Part shown: positions 1-7,625 of the stretch, one piece after another
Position numbering within the stretch: the stretch's first letter is position 1
How the letters are laid out: the number at the start of each line of letters is the position of its first letter
NCBI GenBank assembly: GCA_964486145.1
Contig: CAZAMT010000031.1
Location: 1 to 22,809 of the forward strand
Origin: CAZAMT01 sp964486145
GTDB taxonomy: Bacteria > Bacteroidota > Bacteroidia > Bacteroidales > JAAAOM01
DNA length: 22,809 bases
Direction of reading: 5' to 3'
Position numbers and translations under genes: made by a program
The notes under the pieces: generated by a model
Databases searched by the model: none
Seen by the model: the letters and a program-made list of their open reading frames with translations, nothing else
What the model was told of the DNA's origin: nothing

Positions 1-24
1 ATGAAATCATTATGTATGCATCCG

Positions 25-48
25 AAATACCAAATAAAGATGGTATTT
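25..48. promoter_or_regulatory. Inverted repeat in the leader of the locus
   Basis: AAATACC (25-31) and GGTATTT (42-48) form a perfect 7-bp inverted repeat separated by 10 bases. A -7-like element (ATTATTTG, 52-59) follows directly. This could be an operator for the regulator of the locus or a weak hairpin left by an upstream transcript. The rest of 1-237 is AT-rich, with a T-run near 73-81 and no convincing gene. Function is inferred from position only. Confidence 0.3.
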
Positions 49-237
49 GCAATTATTTGAAGAAAAATTTTCTTTTTTTTTGAAAGTTTATGTATTTTTA
101 ACTTCTTCAAAACAATAGTAATTAATCATTAACTATAAATCCATGAAACAGACCATGTCTGAGATAATTACTGAGGCACACACTACCACGATTGAAATAA
201 GTGCCAAATTTCAGGTTTGGTCACAAATTTTAAACAC

Positions 238-1614
238 ATGAAAATGAAATTAAAAAGTTACAAGAAGCTATTTTTATTTATTTTACCGTTAACGTTAACG
301 GTATCATGTTCAACAGAACCAAAAGAGCCATGGGTTGACTTGTTTAATGGCAAAGACCTTGAAGGTTGGAGCCAAAAAGGTGGAGAAGCATCGTATACGG
401 TAGAAAACGGAGAAATTGTCGGGCGAACCGTCCTTAACACCCCAAACAGTTTTCTTTGCACGAATCAAGATTACAGCGACTTTATCCTGGAACTCGAACT
501 TAAAGTTGACTCACGTTTAAATTCTGGTGTGCAATTCCGAAGTTTAAGTGATCCGATTTACAGGAACGGTCGTGTTCACGGTTACCAGTGTGAGGTAGAT
601 CCTTCTGACAGGGCCTGGTCGGGTGGTATTTACGATGAAGCTCGCAGAGGATGGTTATACCCGTTAAGCTTTAACCCGGATGCCAAATCTGCATTCAAAC
701 TGGATGACTGGAATACCTACCGTATTGAAGCAATCGGTGACTCACTCAGAACATTTGTTAATGGTGTGCCGGTCGCAAATTTAAGGGATGAACTAACTTC
801 TGAAGGATTTATTGCATTGCAGGTGCACAGCGTAAAAGATGACCCGGAAAATGAAGGCATTGAAGTCCGCTGGAGAAACATTCGTATCATTACGGAAAAT
901 CCGCAGGATTATGCCCGGCAAACAACAGCTCCTGAGGTGAGCCGACTGGTGAATAAGCTTACACAAAATGAACAACAAGAAGGTTGGAAACTCCTTTTCG
1001 ACGGAGAAACAACCGAAGGCTGGAGAGGTGCACATATGGAAGAATTTCCGGAACTTGGCTGGTTTATTGAAAATGGGGTTTTAACCGTTGAAGAATCAGG
1101 TGGAGCCGAATCTCAGCATGGTGGTGACATTGTAACTATTGGCGAATACGATAAATTTGTATTCAGTCTTGAGTTTCGCATTACAGAGGGTGCAAACAGC
1201 GGTATTAAATATTATGTAACCGAAGCAGAAGAAACAAAAGGTTCGTCCATTGGTCCGGAATATCAAATCCTTGATGACAAAAACCACCCTGATGCAAAAC
1301 TTGGCAACCACGAAGGCAGCCGCACACTTGCTTCACTTTATGATCTCATTAAAGCAGAAAACAAACGATTCACAGGCATTGGAAACTGGAACTGGGCCAT
1401 GATTAAATCCGATGGACAGCATATTGAACATTATCTTAATGGATTCAAGGTTCTTGAATATGACCGTACAAGCGCTGCTTTTGATCAATTGGTTAAAGAG
1501 AGTAAATACAAGGTTTGGGATAACTTCGGAAAAGCTGAACAAGGCCATATCCTACTTCAGGACCATGGTGATCGCGTTTCCTTCAGGTCCATCAAAATAA
1601 AAGAAATGGAATAG
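238..1614 (+). CDS. Lipoprotein with two DUF1080 (3-keto-disaccharide hydrolase/lyase) domains
   Basis: A 458-residue predicted lipoprotein. The N-terminus is basic, then hydrophobic, ending in a lipobox-like LTVSC at about residues 20-24, so it should be anchored outside the cytoplasm. Two DUF1080 domains of the concanavalin-like fold follow each other. The first opens with LFNGKDLEGW (about 37-46) and the second with LFDGETTEGW (about 253-262); both carry the family's LF(N/D)G...GW start and the NSG(V/I) segment. Characterised DUF1080 proteins cleave 3-keto-glycosides made by a partner Gfo/Idh/MocA dehydrogenase, and such a gene follows 23 bases downstream. The reading frame extends to a TTG at 217, but ATG 238 (or 244) gives the normal signal sequence. 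It is the first gene of the locus. Which of the two domains is catalytic is unknown. Confidence 0.85.
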   Translation: MKMKLKSYKKLFLFILPLTLTVSCSTEPKEPWVDLFNGKDLEGWSQKGGEASYTVENGEIVGRTVLNTPNSFLCTNQDYSDFILELELKVDSRLNSGVQFRSLSDPIYRNGRVHGYQCEVDPSDRAWSGGIYDEARRGWLYPLSFNPDAKSAFKLDDWNTYRIEAIGDSLRTFVNGVPVANLRDELTSEGFIALQVHSVKDDPENEGIEVRWRNIRIITENPQDYARQTTAPEVSRLVNKLTQNEQQEGWKLLFDGETTEGWRGAHMEEFPELGWFIENGVLTVEESGGAESQHGGDIVTIGEYDKFVFSLEFRITEGANSGIKYYVTEAEETKGSSIGPEYQILDDKNHPDAKLGNHEGSRTLASLYDLIKAENKRFTGIGNWNWAMIKSDGQHIEHYLNGFKVLEYDRTSAAFDQLVKESKYKVWDNFGKAEQGHILLQDHGDRVSFRSIKIKEME

Positions 1615-1637
1615 TTTTTTTAAAAAATAATACCAAC

Positions 1638-2987
1638 ATGACTAATTCAAGAAGAGATTTCATAAAAAAATCATCTGCAGGTGCCGCGGGGATGGTTATC
1701 TCAGGAATGGGAATGACAGCTAAAAGTTACGGCAACATCCTTGGATCAAATGATAAAGTAAGAGTGGGAATTGTTGGCTTTTCCGGCCGGGCGCGAGGTT
1801 CTTTAATTCCTGCATTTCTTAGCCAGGCAGCGGAAACCAACATGGAAATTGTTGCTGTATCTGATATCTGGAACCGCCGCAGGGATGAGGCTAAAACCTA
1901 TTTCGATGAAAAAGGAATGAATGTCAGGCTTGCCCGCAACAATGAAGAACTGTATGACAAAAAAGAAACAGATGCAGTTATTATAAGTACTGCTGATTTT
2001 CAGCATTCACTGCATCTAACACAGGCCATTGAAGCTGGTCAGGATGTGTACGTAGAAAAGCCTTTTGCCGAAAGTATGCCGGATGCCCGTGAAGCCCTGA
2101 AAGCTGCTGAGAGTTCGGGTAAGGTTGTACAGGTTGGCTCACAACGAAGAAGCGGTAACAATTACCATGCAGCGAATGAATATATTAAGTCCGGGAAATT
2201 CGGGAAAATTACCATCGTTGAGATGTCCTGGAATGTAAACCAACCCGGCCGTTGGAGACTTCCTGATTTGGTAGCCTCCATCAAGAAATCTGATACTGAC
2301 TGGAAACGCTACCTCATGAATCGTCCTTATGAACCCTGGGACCCGAGAAAATACCTTGAATATAGATTATTCTGGCCTTATTCTTCAGGTATTCCGGGGC
2401 AATGGATGTGCCACCAGATTGACACCGTGCATTGGTTTACCGACCTGCCCCACCCGAGAAGTGTTTCTGCAAACGGAGGAATTTATATGTGGCAGGATGG
2501 TCGGGAAAATTTCGATACCATGACTGCCGTGTTTGATTATGGACCGCTAAACGATCCTTCTGAAGGATTCCAGGTAGTCTATTCTTCGCGACAACACAAT
2601 TCTGCCGGCGGTACAAAAGAAATTTATTATTCAAATGGTGGTTCATTAAACCTGAAAACAAACATGGTGACACCTGATGGCGGGCTGACAGAACGTTTTG
2701 CCAGTGCTATGAATATGGAACCGTTTCTTTTAGAGCAATATGAACTGCCAACGGTAAACGTAACCACTGCGGCTGATACCGGTAGTGATCCGATGACAGT
2801 TGCTCATATGCGAAACTGGATGGATTGTATCCGCAACAGAAAAGAAACTCATGCACCTGCAAGAGCCGGTTATAATCACGCTATTGCCGGTATTATGACA
2901 ACAGCAGCATTGCGAACCGGACAGCGTGTTACCTTTGATGAAGCAACGCAGGAAGTAATGGCAGGAAATAAGGTATTTCTATATTAA
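1638..2987 (+). CDS. Tat-exported Gfo/Idh/MocA family oxidoreductase
   Basis: 449 residues. The twin-arginine signal SRRDFIKK (4-11) plus a small hydrophobic stretch predicts export of the folded, cofactor-loaded enzyme. The Rossmann NAD(P) motif is GIVGFSGRARG (44-54). The catalytic EKP is at 140-142 and is followed by the second-domain histidine segment MCHQIDTVHWF (257-267). This is the usual architecture of glucose-fructose-oxidoreductase relatives that oxidise or reduce sugar hydroxyls. It lies 23 bases after the DUF1080 gene and 5 bases before the DUF6807 gene, so the three are probably one transcript. By analogy with DUF1080-linked relatives it may be the C3 dehydrogenase that makes the 3-keto substrate. 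The substrate is inferred, not seen. Confidence 0.88.
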   Translation: MTNSRRDFIKKSSAGAAGMVISGMGMTAKSYGNILGSNDKVRVGIVGFSGRARGSLIPAFLSQAAETNMEIVAVSDIWNRRRDEAKTYFDEKGMNVRLARNNEELYDKKETDAVIISTADFQHSLHLTQAIEAGQDVYVEKPFAESMPDAREALKAAESSGKVVQVGSQRRSGNNYHAANEYIKSGKFGKITIVEMSWNVNQPGRWRLPDLVASIKKSDTDWKRYLMNRPYEPWDPRKYLEYRLFWPYSSGIPGQWMCHQIDTVHWFTDLPHPRSVSANGGIYMWQDGRENFDTMTAVFDYGPLNDPSEGFQVVYSSRQHNSAGGTKEIYYSNGGSLNLKTNMVTPDGGLTERFASAMNMEPFLLEQYELPTVNVTTAADTGSDPMTVAHMRNWMDCIRNRKETHAPARAGYNHAIAGIMTTAALRTGQRVTFDEATQEVMAGNKVFLY

Positions 2988-2992
2988 ATTTT

Positions 2993-4057
2993 ATGCAATA
3001 CTCAACAAATAATAAATTCAGGTTATTTACTTTCATTATTAGCCTGAATTTATTTTTATTTTCCTACGCCGGTGAAGGAAAAGTAACTTTTTTACATCAC
3101 CAAGACGGGCAAAAAATCGACATTTATCTGGATGGAAAATATTTCACTTCATACCTCTACCATGACACCTTAAAAAAACAGGTGCTCTATCCCATATATT
3201 CACCAGGGGGAAACATCATTACACGCGGATTTCCAATAAATCCAAGGCCAAATGAGCGGGTTGATCATCCACATCATATCGGTCAATGGTTCAATTATGG
3301 AAATGTAAATGAATTGGATTTCTGGAATAATTCGTATGCTGTTTCTTCTAAAAATAAAGCCCGATACGGGCACATTGTCCACCGGAAAATTCTTAAAACA
3401 AAAAGCAATACCAATTCAGGTTTACTAAAAGTGCGTTGTGATTGGGTAAACCATGAGGGAGAAGTGATATTGGAAGAAACCACCACATTTCTCTTCTCTT
3501 TTAATGACAGCATGCGAATCATTCGTCGTATGTCTGAATTAAAGGCTGTCGGATGCGATGTTCAGTTCAAGGATAATAAGGAAGGTATGTTTGCCATTCG
3601 AATGGCCAGGGAATTTGAATTCCCAACCTCAAAACCCTTAATTCTCACCAACGACGAAGGTGTTAAGCGGAAAAATACAACCATTTGCAATGACGGACGA
3701 AATGGTTCCTACCTCAGCAGTACCGGCCTTAAAGATAATAATGTATGGGGCACAAGAGCTGAATGGGTTACCCTGTCATCTGAAATCAACGGTGAACAAA
3801 TTGCTGTCACGATCATGGACCACCCGTCTAATATTGGCCACCCTACTTACTGGCATGCCAGAACTTACGGACTTTTTTCAGCGAACCCATTAGGTCAGAA
3901 GGTATTCAGTAATGGAGAAAAAACCCTGGATTTTCGTTTAAACAATACAAACACTGTTACGTTTCAGTTTCAGATTTTAATTTCAGATAAGCATATGCAA
4001 ACCATTGATCAGGCATATACTGAATTCTCCGAATCAGTTCCTGACGATCATTTTTAA
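2993..4057 (+). CDS. DUF6807 (formerly 'PmoA') family secreted protein
   Basis: 354 residues with a hydrophobic N-terminal segment (about 9-26) ending in SYA, consistent with signal peptidase I cleavage. The mature part matches DUF6807, the family once labelled methane oxygenase PmoA in Pfam. The signature HPHHIGQW lies at 92-99 inside a larger conserved block, with MDHPSN and WHARTYG later. The histidine cluster suggests metal or substrate binding. No enzymatic activity is established for the family as far as I know; it is usually found beside Gfo/Idh/MocA oxidoreductases and glycosidases. The start is 5 bases after the preceding stop, so it is almost certainly co-transcribed. A second, divergent member lies at 13837-14778. 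Confidence 0.78.
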   Translation: MQYSTNNKFRLFTFIISLNLFLFSYAGEGKVTFLHHQDGQKIDIYLDGKYFTSYLYHDTLKKQVLYPIYSPGGNIITRGFPINPRPNERVDHPHHIGQWFNYGNVNELDFWNNSYAVSSKNKARYGHIVHRKILKTKSNTNSGLLKVRCDWVNHEGEVILEETTTFLFSFNDSMRIIRRMSELKAVGCDVQFKDNKEGMFAIRMAREFEFPTSKPLILTNDEGVKRKNTTICNDGRNGSYLSSTGLKDNNVWGTRAEWVTLSSEINGEQIAVTIMDHPSNIGHPTYWHARTYGLFSANPLGQKVFSNGEKTLDFRLNNTNTVTFQFQILISDKHMQTIDQAYTEFSESVPDDHF

Positions 4058-4115
4058 TCGGGTTGATATTCTTAAGTTGAACAAGAAAGTAAAACAGTTT
4101 TGTTACATACAATCA

Positions 4116-4121
4116 TATAAT
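4116..4121 (+). promoter_or_regulatory. TATAAT-like hexamer just before the AraC gene
   Basis: A TATAAT hexamer ends two bases before the ATG at 4124, and a TTTTG lies about 20 bases upstream. Bacteroidota normally use a TAnnTTTG element, and this hexamer is too close to the start codon for a normal leader, so the match may be chance in AT-rich DNA. The 66-base gap (4058-4123) is the only place for a separate promoter for the regulator. Confidence 0.15.
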
Positions 4122-4123
4122 AC

Positions 4124-5023
4124 ATGGGGTTACGTCATATACATGTATACGAAATGCCCGAGGAAAGTCAAAATTTTTCTTTCCAGCTTTATGAAGTTCA
4201 AGGTAAAACCATTCGGGGAAAAACATACCCTCATAAAACCGAACTTCCCCACCGACACTCTTATTATGAAATATGTATTTTTGCGAATGGTGCCGGTAAG
4301 CATGAAATTGATTTTCAAACATATTCGATTGCATCAAACAGCATTCACTTTTTAACTCCGGGACAGGTACACCTGATTTCAAGGGAAGAGGATTATCACG
4401 GTTATTTAATGGTTTTTAAAAGGGAGTTTTATCCGGTCACCGCTGAAAACAAAGATATCCTGTTTGATCTTCCTTTTTTCAACAATCCCACAATAAGTCC
4501 TATCCTGGAGCTAAACAAAGACGATTTCATTCAAATCCAAACACTTATCAACAGTATCAAATCTGAACTCGGGAATTACAATGAATACACTCCGGAAATA
4601 TTGAGATCCTATCTTCACATTTTTCTTCTCAAATGCGAAAACTTTTTTTATTTATACCGTCACGAGATATCCGGCATTGATGATGTTGCTTACAAAACAG
4701 CAAGTAAATTCAGGTACCTGGTTGAACAACATTTCTCATCCCTTCATTTTGTTTCAGAATATGCCGATTTAATGGCTCTTACATCATCCAAATTGAACAA
4801 AACAGTAAAACGAATGACGGGTTACAATGTCAGTGATGTTATAGCAAACCGAATAGTACTTGAAGCTAAACGTCTACTCACTTACACTGAATTAACAAAT
4901 AAAGAAATTGCATTCCGCCTGGGATATGAAGATCCATCATATTTTAGTAGAATTTTCAAGAATAAAACCGGTGACACACCTTCTGGTTTTAAAAGCAAAA
5001 TGAATAAAAAGTACCAGAAATAG
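4124..5023 (+). CDS. AraC family transcriptional regulator (cupin sensor domain)
   Basis: 299 residues, the usual length for the family. The N-terminal half is a cupin-type sensing domain with LPHRHSYYEI (41-50) and a later TPGQVHLI (78-85), the two typical metal- or sugar-binding-face segments. The C-terminal ~100 residues form the double helix-turn-helix, with the family signature IAFRLGYEDPSYFSRIFK close to the C-terminus. There is no membrane segment, so it is cytoplasmic. It lies in the same orientation inside the locus, 66 bases after the DUF6807 gene and 72 before the GH88 gene. The likely role is inducer-dependent activation of these catabolic genes; the inducer is unknown. ATG 4124 is chosen because it precedes the first conserved residues and no longer in-frame start fits. 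Confidence 0.93.
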   Translation: MGLRHIHVYEMPEESQNFSFQLYEVQGKTIRGKTYPHKTELPHRHSYYEICIFANGAGKHEIDFQTYSIASNSIHFLTPGQVHLISREEDYHGYLMVFKREFYPVTAENKDILFDLPFFNNPTISPILELNKDDFIQIQTLINSIKSELGNYNEYTPEILRSYLHIFLLKCENFFYLYRHEISGIDDVAYKTASKFRYLVEQHFSSLHFVSEYADLMALTSSKLNKTVKRMTGYNVSDVIANRIVLEAKRLLTYTELTNKEIAFRLGYEDPSYFSRIFKNKTGDTPSGFKSKMNKKYQK

Positions 5024-5037
5024 ATGCATTTATGCAT
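5024..5037. repeat. ATGCAT repeat directly after the AraC gene
   Basis: ATGCA (5024-5028) and TGCAT (5033-5037) can form a 5-bp stem with a 4-base loop; the site also reads as two ATGCAT palindromes two bases apart. It begins right after the AraC stop codon and lies about 20 bases upstream of a consensus -7 element. An operator for the adjacent regulator is possible. There is no T-run, so it is not a good terminator. Confidence 0.3.
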
Positions 5038-5059
5038 GTCTTCATAATTTCTTTTCAAG

Positions 5060-5067
5060 TATTTTTG
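5060..5067 (+). promoter_or_regulatory. Bacteroidota -7 element upstream of the GH88 gene
   Basis: TATTTTTG matches the Bacteroidota sigma consensus TAnnTTTG exactly and lies 28 bases before the GH88 start codon, giving a leader of normal length. I do not find a clear TTG/TTTG at the expected -33 spacing, so activation by the neighbouring AraC protein would make sense. Confidence 0.45.
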
Positions 5068-5095
5068 AATGATTAATTTTTAATTTAGATCCTGT

Positions 5096-6481
5096 ATGCT
5101 GATCAAGAGTGAATTAAAAGCGAAAGATTTAGATAAAAAACTTGAAAATTTCTGGCATCTATCCGGTGAAAAAATCAACCTGATAAAAAGTGAATATGAT
5201 TCAAGGCAGGGGTCACCTGTGTTCACCGTAAAAGGAAAATATACAACCCGGGGATGGACAGAATGGACCCAGGGATTTCAATTTGGATCAGCCATTTTGC
5301 AGTATGATGCCACCGGTGACACAGCTTTTCTTAGTTACGGGAAATCACAAACTGTTGATTTCATGGCACCCCATGTCAGTCATATGGGTGTGCATGACCA
5401 TGGATTTAATAATATGAGCACGTACGGAAACTTGCTAAGGCTCATGCATGAAAACAAGATGGATAAAAATCCCTGGGAAAGAAACTTTTATGAATTGGCA
5501 TTAAAAGTCTCCGGTGCAATTCAGGCCGCGCGATGGACAAAAATAGCGGAGGGCGGATTCATCCATTCATTCAACGGGCCGCATTCTCTGTTTGTTGATA
5601 CCGTGCGTTCAGTACGATCACTAATTGTCAGTCACTTGCTCGGGCATGTATTGCAAACCGATCACGATGAGAAAATCAATCTTCTTTTAAGAGCGATTCA
5701 ACACTTGAAAACTACGGCCAGGTATTCAGTTTACTATGGTGAAGGCCGCGATACTTTTGATGTATGGGGACGAACAGCCCACGAATCAATTTTTAATATC
5801 AACGATGGTCATTATCGCTGTCCGAATACCCAACAAGGCTACACAGGTTTTTCAACATGGACAAGGGGGCTGGCCTGGGCTATGTCAGGCTTTACCGAAG
5901 AACTTGAACTTTTTTCCAGATTGAGTCCAATCCTGCTCAAAGACACTGATCCGGATGCTGACCTAATTGGTATAATGTTGAAAGCTGCCAGGGCTACATG
6001 TGATTTTTATATTGACAATACACCAACAGATGGAATACCATATTGGGATACCGGAGCACCTCAACTTCATAAACTCGGGAGCGATTATTTAAAAAAACCA
6101 GCAGATCCATTTAACGATTACGAACCTGTAGATAGTTCCGCTGCAGCTATTGCCGCTCAAGGATTACTTCGACTGGGCAATTACCTGAAAAATGATGAAC
6201 CAGATGCTTCTGAAAAATACTGGCAGGCAGGTTTAACAGTTGTCAATCGTTTATTGGAAGAACCTTATCTAAGTACCAACAGCAATCATCAGGGCTTACT
6301 TCTGCACTCCATTTATCACCAACCGAACGGATGGGATTTCATACCCGCGAACAGCAACATTCCATATGGGGAATCAAGCATGTGGGGAGATTATCATGCA
6401 CGAGAGTTGGCTTTGTATCTGCAAAAGATCATCAACAACGAACAATATTATCAGTTTTTTAACTGCATCGAAAATATCTAA
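5096..6481 (+). CDS. Glycoside hydrolase family 88 (unsaturated uronyl hydrolase-like)
   Basis: 461 residues with the (alpha/alpha)6-barrel pattern of GH88. Two segments carry the aspartates essential in characterised unsaturated glucuronyl hydrolases: VHDHGF with Asp101, and FVDTVRS with Asp168. TRGLAWAMSGF (256-266) matches the conserved RGxAWxxxG segment, and DSSAAAIAA appears later. Such enzymes hydrate the C4-C5 double bond of the terminal unsaturated uronic acid left by polysaccharide lyases, releasing a keto-uronate. There is no signal peptide, so it should act in the cytoplasm on imported oligosaccharides. A consensus -7 element precedes it, and the isomerase gene starts 3 bases after its stop, so the two form an operon. 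No lyase is present in the window; GH88 members with other specificities exist, so the substrate stays open. Confidence 0.85.
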   Translation: MLIKSELKAKDLDKKLENFWHLSGEKINLIKSEYDSRQGSPVFTVKGKYTTRGWTEWTQGFQFGSAILQYDATGDTAFLSYGKSQTVDFMAPHVSHMGVHDHGFNNMSTYGNLLRLMHENKMDKNPWERNFYELALKVSGAIQAARWTKIAEGGFIHSFNGPHSLFVDTVRSVRSLIVSHLLGHVLQTDHDEKINLLLRAIQHLKTTARYSVYYGEGRDTFDVWGRTAHESIFNINDGHYRCPNTQQGYTGFSTWTRGLAWAMSGFTEELELFSRLSPILLKDTDPDADLIGIMLKAARATCDFYIDNTPTDGIPYWDTGAPQLHKLGSDYLKKPADPFNDYEPVDSSAAAIAAQGLLRLGNYLKNDEPDASEKYWQAGLTVVNRLLEEPYLSTNSNHQGLLLHSIYHQPNGWDFIPANSNIPYGESSMWGDYHARELALYLQKIINNEQYYQFFNCIENI

Positions 6482-6484
6482 CCT

Positions 6485-7315
6485 ATGCCTGAATCCATGA
6501 ATGACCTGCGTAAACTTTGCATCCATACGATTACAACAAAACCACTGAATTTTGAAGATGCATGTGCGGCTTATTCGAGTGCAGGAATAAAAGGCATAAC
6601 TATATGGAGAGATGCTGTCCGACAATTAGAGCCCTCAAAAGTTAAATCTATCATTGAAAAGCATAACCTGACGATTGTATCGTATTGCCGGGGAGGTTTT
6701 TTTCCACAAATTAGTGAGAAAAAACGTTTTGAGGCTATTGAAGACAACAGACAAATGATCGCTGAAGCAACTTCCATAGGAGCTCCAATGATTGTTCTTG
6801 TTTGTGGAGCAGATCCAGGACAATCACTTGAAACTTCACGACAGCAAATATTCGAGGGCATCACTGCATGTTTGCCATTGGCCGAGGAAAATAATATAAA
6901 ACTGGCCATTGAGCCTTTGCATCCGATGTATGCCGACAGCCGCTCTGCAATTAATACCCTGGAACAGGCCAATACCCTTGCTGAAAAAATAAATTCACCA
7001 AATGTTGGTGTAGCTGTAGATGTCTATCATCTTTGGTGGGATCCACAATTAAAAAATGAAATTGAACGATGCGGAAAAAACAATCACCTTTTTGCCTATC
7101 ATATCTGCGATTGGAAAACACCTACAAACCATATGTTGCTTGACCGCGGTCTGATGGGCGAAGGATGTATCAACCTTAAAGAAATACGCACCTGGATGGA
7201 AAACGCCGGCTTTGATGGCTTTCATGAAGTGGAAATTTTTTCAGAAAAATATTGGTGCCAGGATCAACAGGTATTTCTAAAAAATATAATTGATGCTTAC
7301 CAGAAAAATTCATGA
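6485..7315 (+). CDS. Sugar phosphate isomerase/epimerase family TIM-barrel protein
   Basis: 276 residues, a xylose-isomerase-like/AP-endonuclease-2 TIM barrel. The probable divalent-metal ligands fall on the ends of successive strands: Glu143 in LAIEPLHP, Asp179 in VAVDVYHLWWD with His182 nearby, His206 in AYHICDW, and Glu250 in HEVEIF. There is no signal peptide. Family members isomerise, epimerise or hydrate sugars and keto-sugars. In DUF1080/Gfo/Idh loci a protein of this fold hydrates the enone left after glycosidic-bond elimination, which is a plausible role here. It sits 3 bases after the GH88 stop, so translation is probably coupled. An ATG at 6497 is an alternative start that would remove four residues. 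Confidence 0.87.
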   Translation: MPESMNDLRKLCIHTITTKPLNFEDACAAYSSAGIKGITIWRDAVRQLEPSKVKSIIEKHNLTIVSYCRGGFFPQISEKKRFEAIEDNRQMIAEATSIGAPMIVLVCGADPGQSLETSRQQIFEGITACLPLAEENNIKLAIEPLHPMYADSRSAINTLEQANTLAEKINSPNVGVAVDVYHLWWDPQLKNEIERCGKNNHLFAYHICDWKTPTNHMLLDRGLMGEGCINLKEIRTWMENAGFDGFHEVEIFSEKYWCQDQQVFLKNIIDAYQKNS

Positions 7316-7424
7316 AAATGAACCGAGCCATGATAATATTATTGATACACACGTCTTATGTTTATTTAATGAAGCATCAGATATCTTTGATAAACTGTCA
7401 TGGCGAACTCCAACTAACCTATAA
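7293..7424 (+). pseudogene. Possible remnant or small ORF overlapping the isomerase gene end
   Basis: A 43-codon frame starts inside the end of the isomerase gene and runs to TAA at 7422-7424. Its sequence has protein-like composition (for example NEASDIFDKLSWRTP). In another frame an ATG at 7312 overlaps the isomerase stop as ATGA and opens a 41-codon frame with a hydrophobic start, ending at 7437. Neither is recognisable. The 310-base gap 7316-7625 with several short plausible frames looks more like a decayed gene than a clean spacer. This is inference from composition only. Confidence 0.2.
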
Positions 7425-7440
7425 AAATATAATATAACAT

Positions 7441-7578
7441 ATGAAACCCACATCCACAGAAGTTCACAACAATAGCATGAACCGAGTTTACGAGCTCGCC
7501 GAAAGCAATAAAACAAAGCTTGTCCTGCTGCAGCGGGAAAGGTTCCACGGTATTAGAATAGCTAATGCTATTTTCTGA
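7441..7578 (+). CDS. Candidate 45-residue protein of unknown function
   Basis: An ATG at 7441, preceded by very AT-rich DNA, opens a 45-codon frame ending at TGA 7576-7578. The product is charged and soluble-looking, with a segment NRVYELAESNK (14-24) followed by KLVLLQRERFHG (26-37), which could form a helix. I do not recognise it. It has no clear Shine-Dalgarno site and its 3' part overlaps a hairpin (7557-7572) and GC-rich palindromes, so the frame may be accidental or a fragment of an older gene. Confidence 0.25.
   Translation: MKPTSTEVHNNSMNRVYELAESNKTKLVLLQRERFHGIRIANAIF
7557..7572. repeat. Short hairpin upstream of the DUF1961 gene
   Basis: AATAGC (7557-7562) and GCTATT (7567-7572) pair perfectly around TAAT. 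TTTTC follows, so it could be a weak terminator for block A or an operator before block B. Two 8-bp palindromes lie just upstream: CGAGCTCG at 7491-7498 and GCTGCAGC at 7527-7534. Confidence 0.3.
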
Positions 7579-7586
7579 TAATTATA

Positions 7587-7594
7587 AATATTTG
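7587..7594 (+). promoter_or_regulatory. -7-like element upstream of the DUF1961 gene
   Basis: AATATTTG, followed by AAAA, lies 31 bases before the GTG start at 7626. It differs from TAnnTTTG at the first base. The position suits a promoter for block B (7626-13359). No clear -33 element was found. Confidence 0.35.
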
Positions 7595-7625
7595 AAAAAC
7601 AAATGTCTAACTTAATTTTATTCTA

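Noticed and set aside
1..60. 19-codon frame from the first base
   Set aside because: Too short, ends in the leader, and shows no protein-like features.
217..237. TTG start extending the DUF1080 lipoprotein by seven residues
   Set aside because: It would place polar residues before a normal lipoprotein signal; ATG 238 (or 244) fits better.
4005..4355. 116-codon + strand frame across the DUF6807 and AraC genes
   Set aside because: It overlaps two well-supported genes in another frame and has no recognisable family.
6571..6972. 133-codon - strand frame inside the isomerase gene
   Set aside because: Antisense shadow of a gene with clear catalytic residues.
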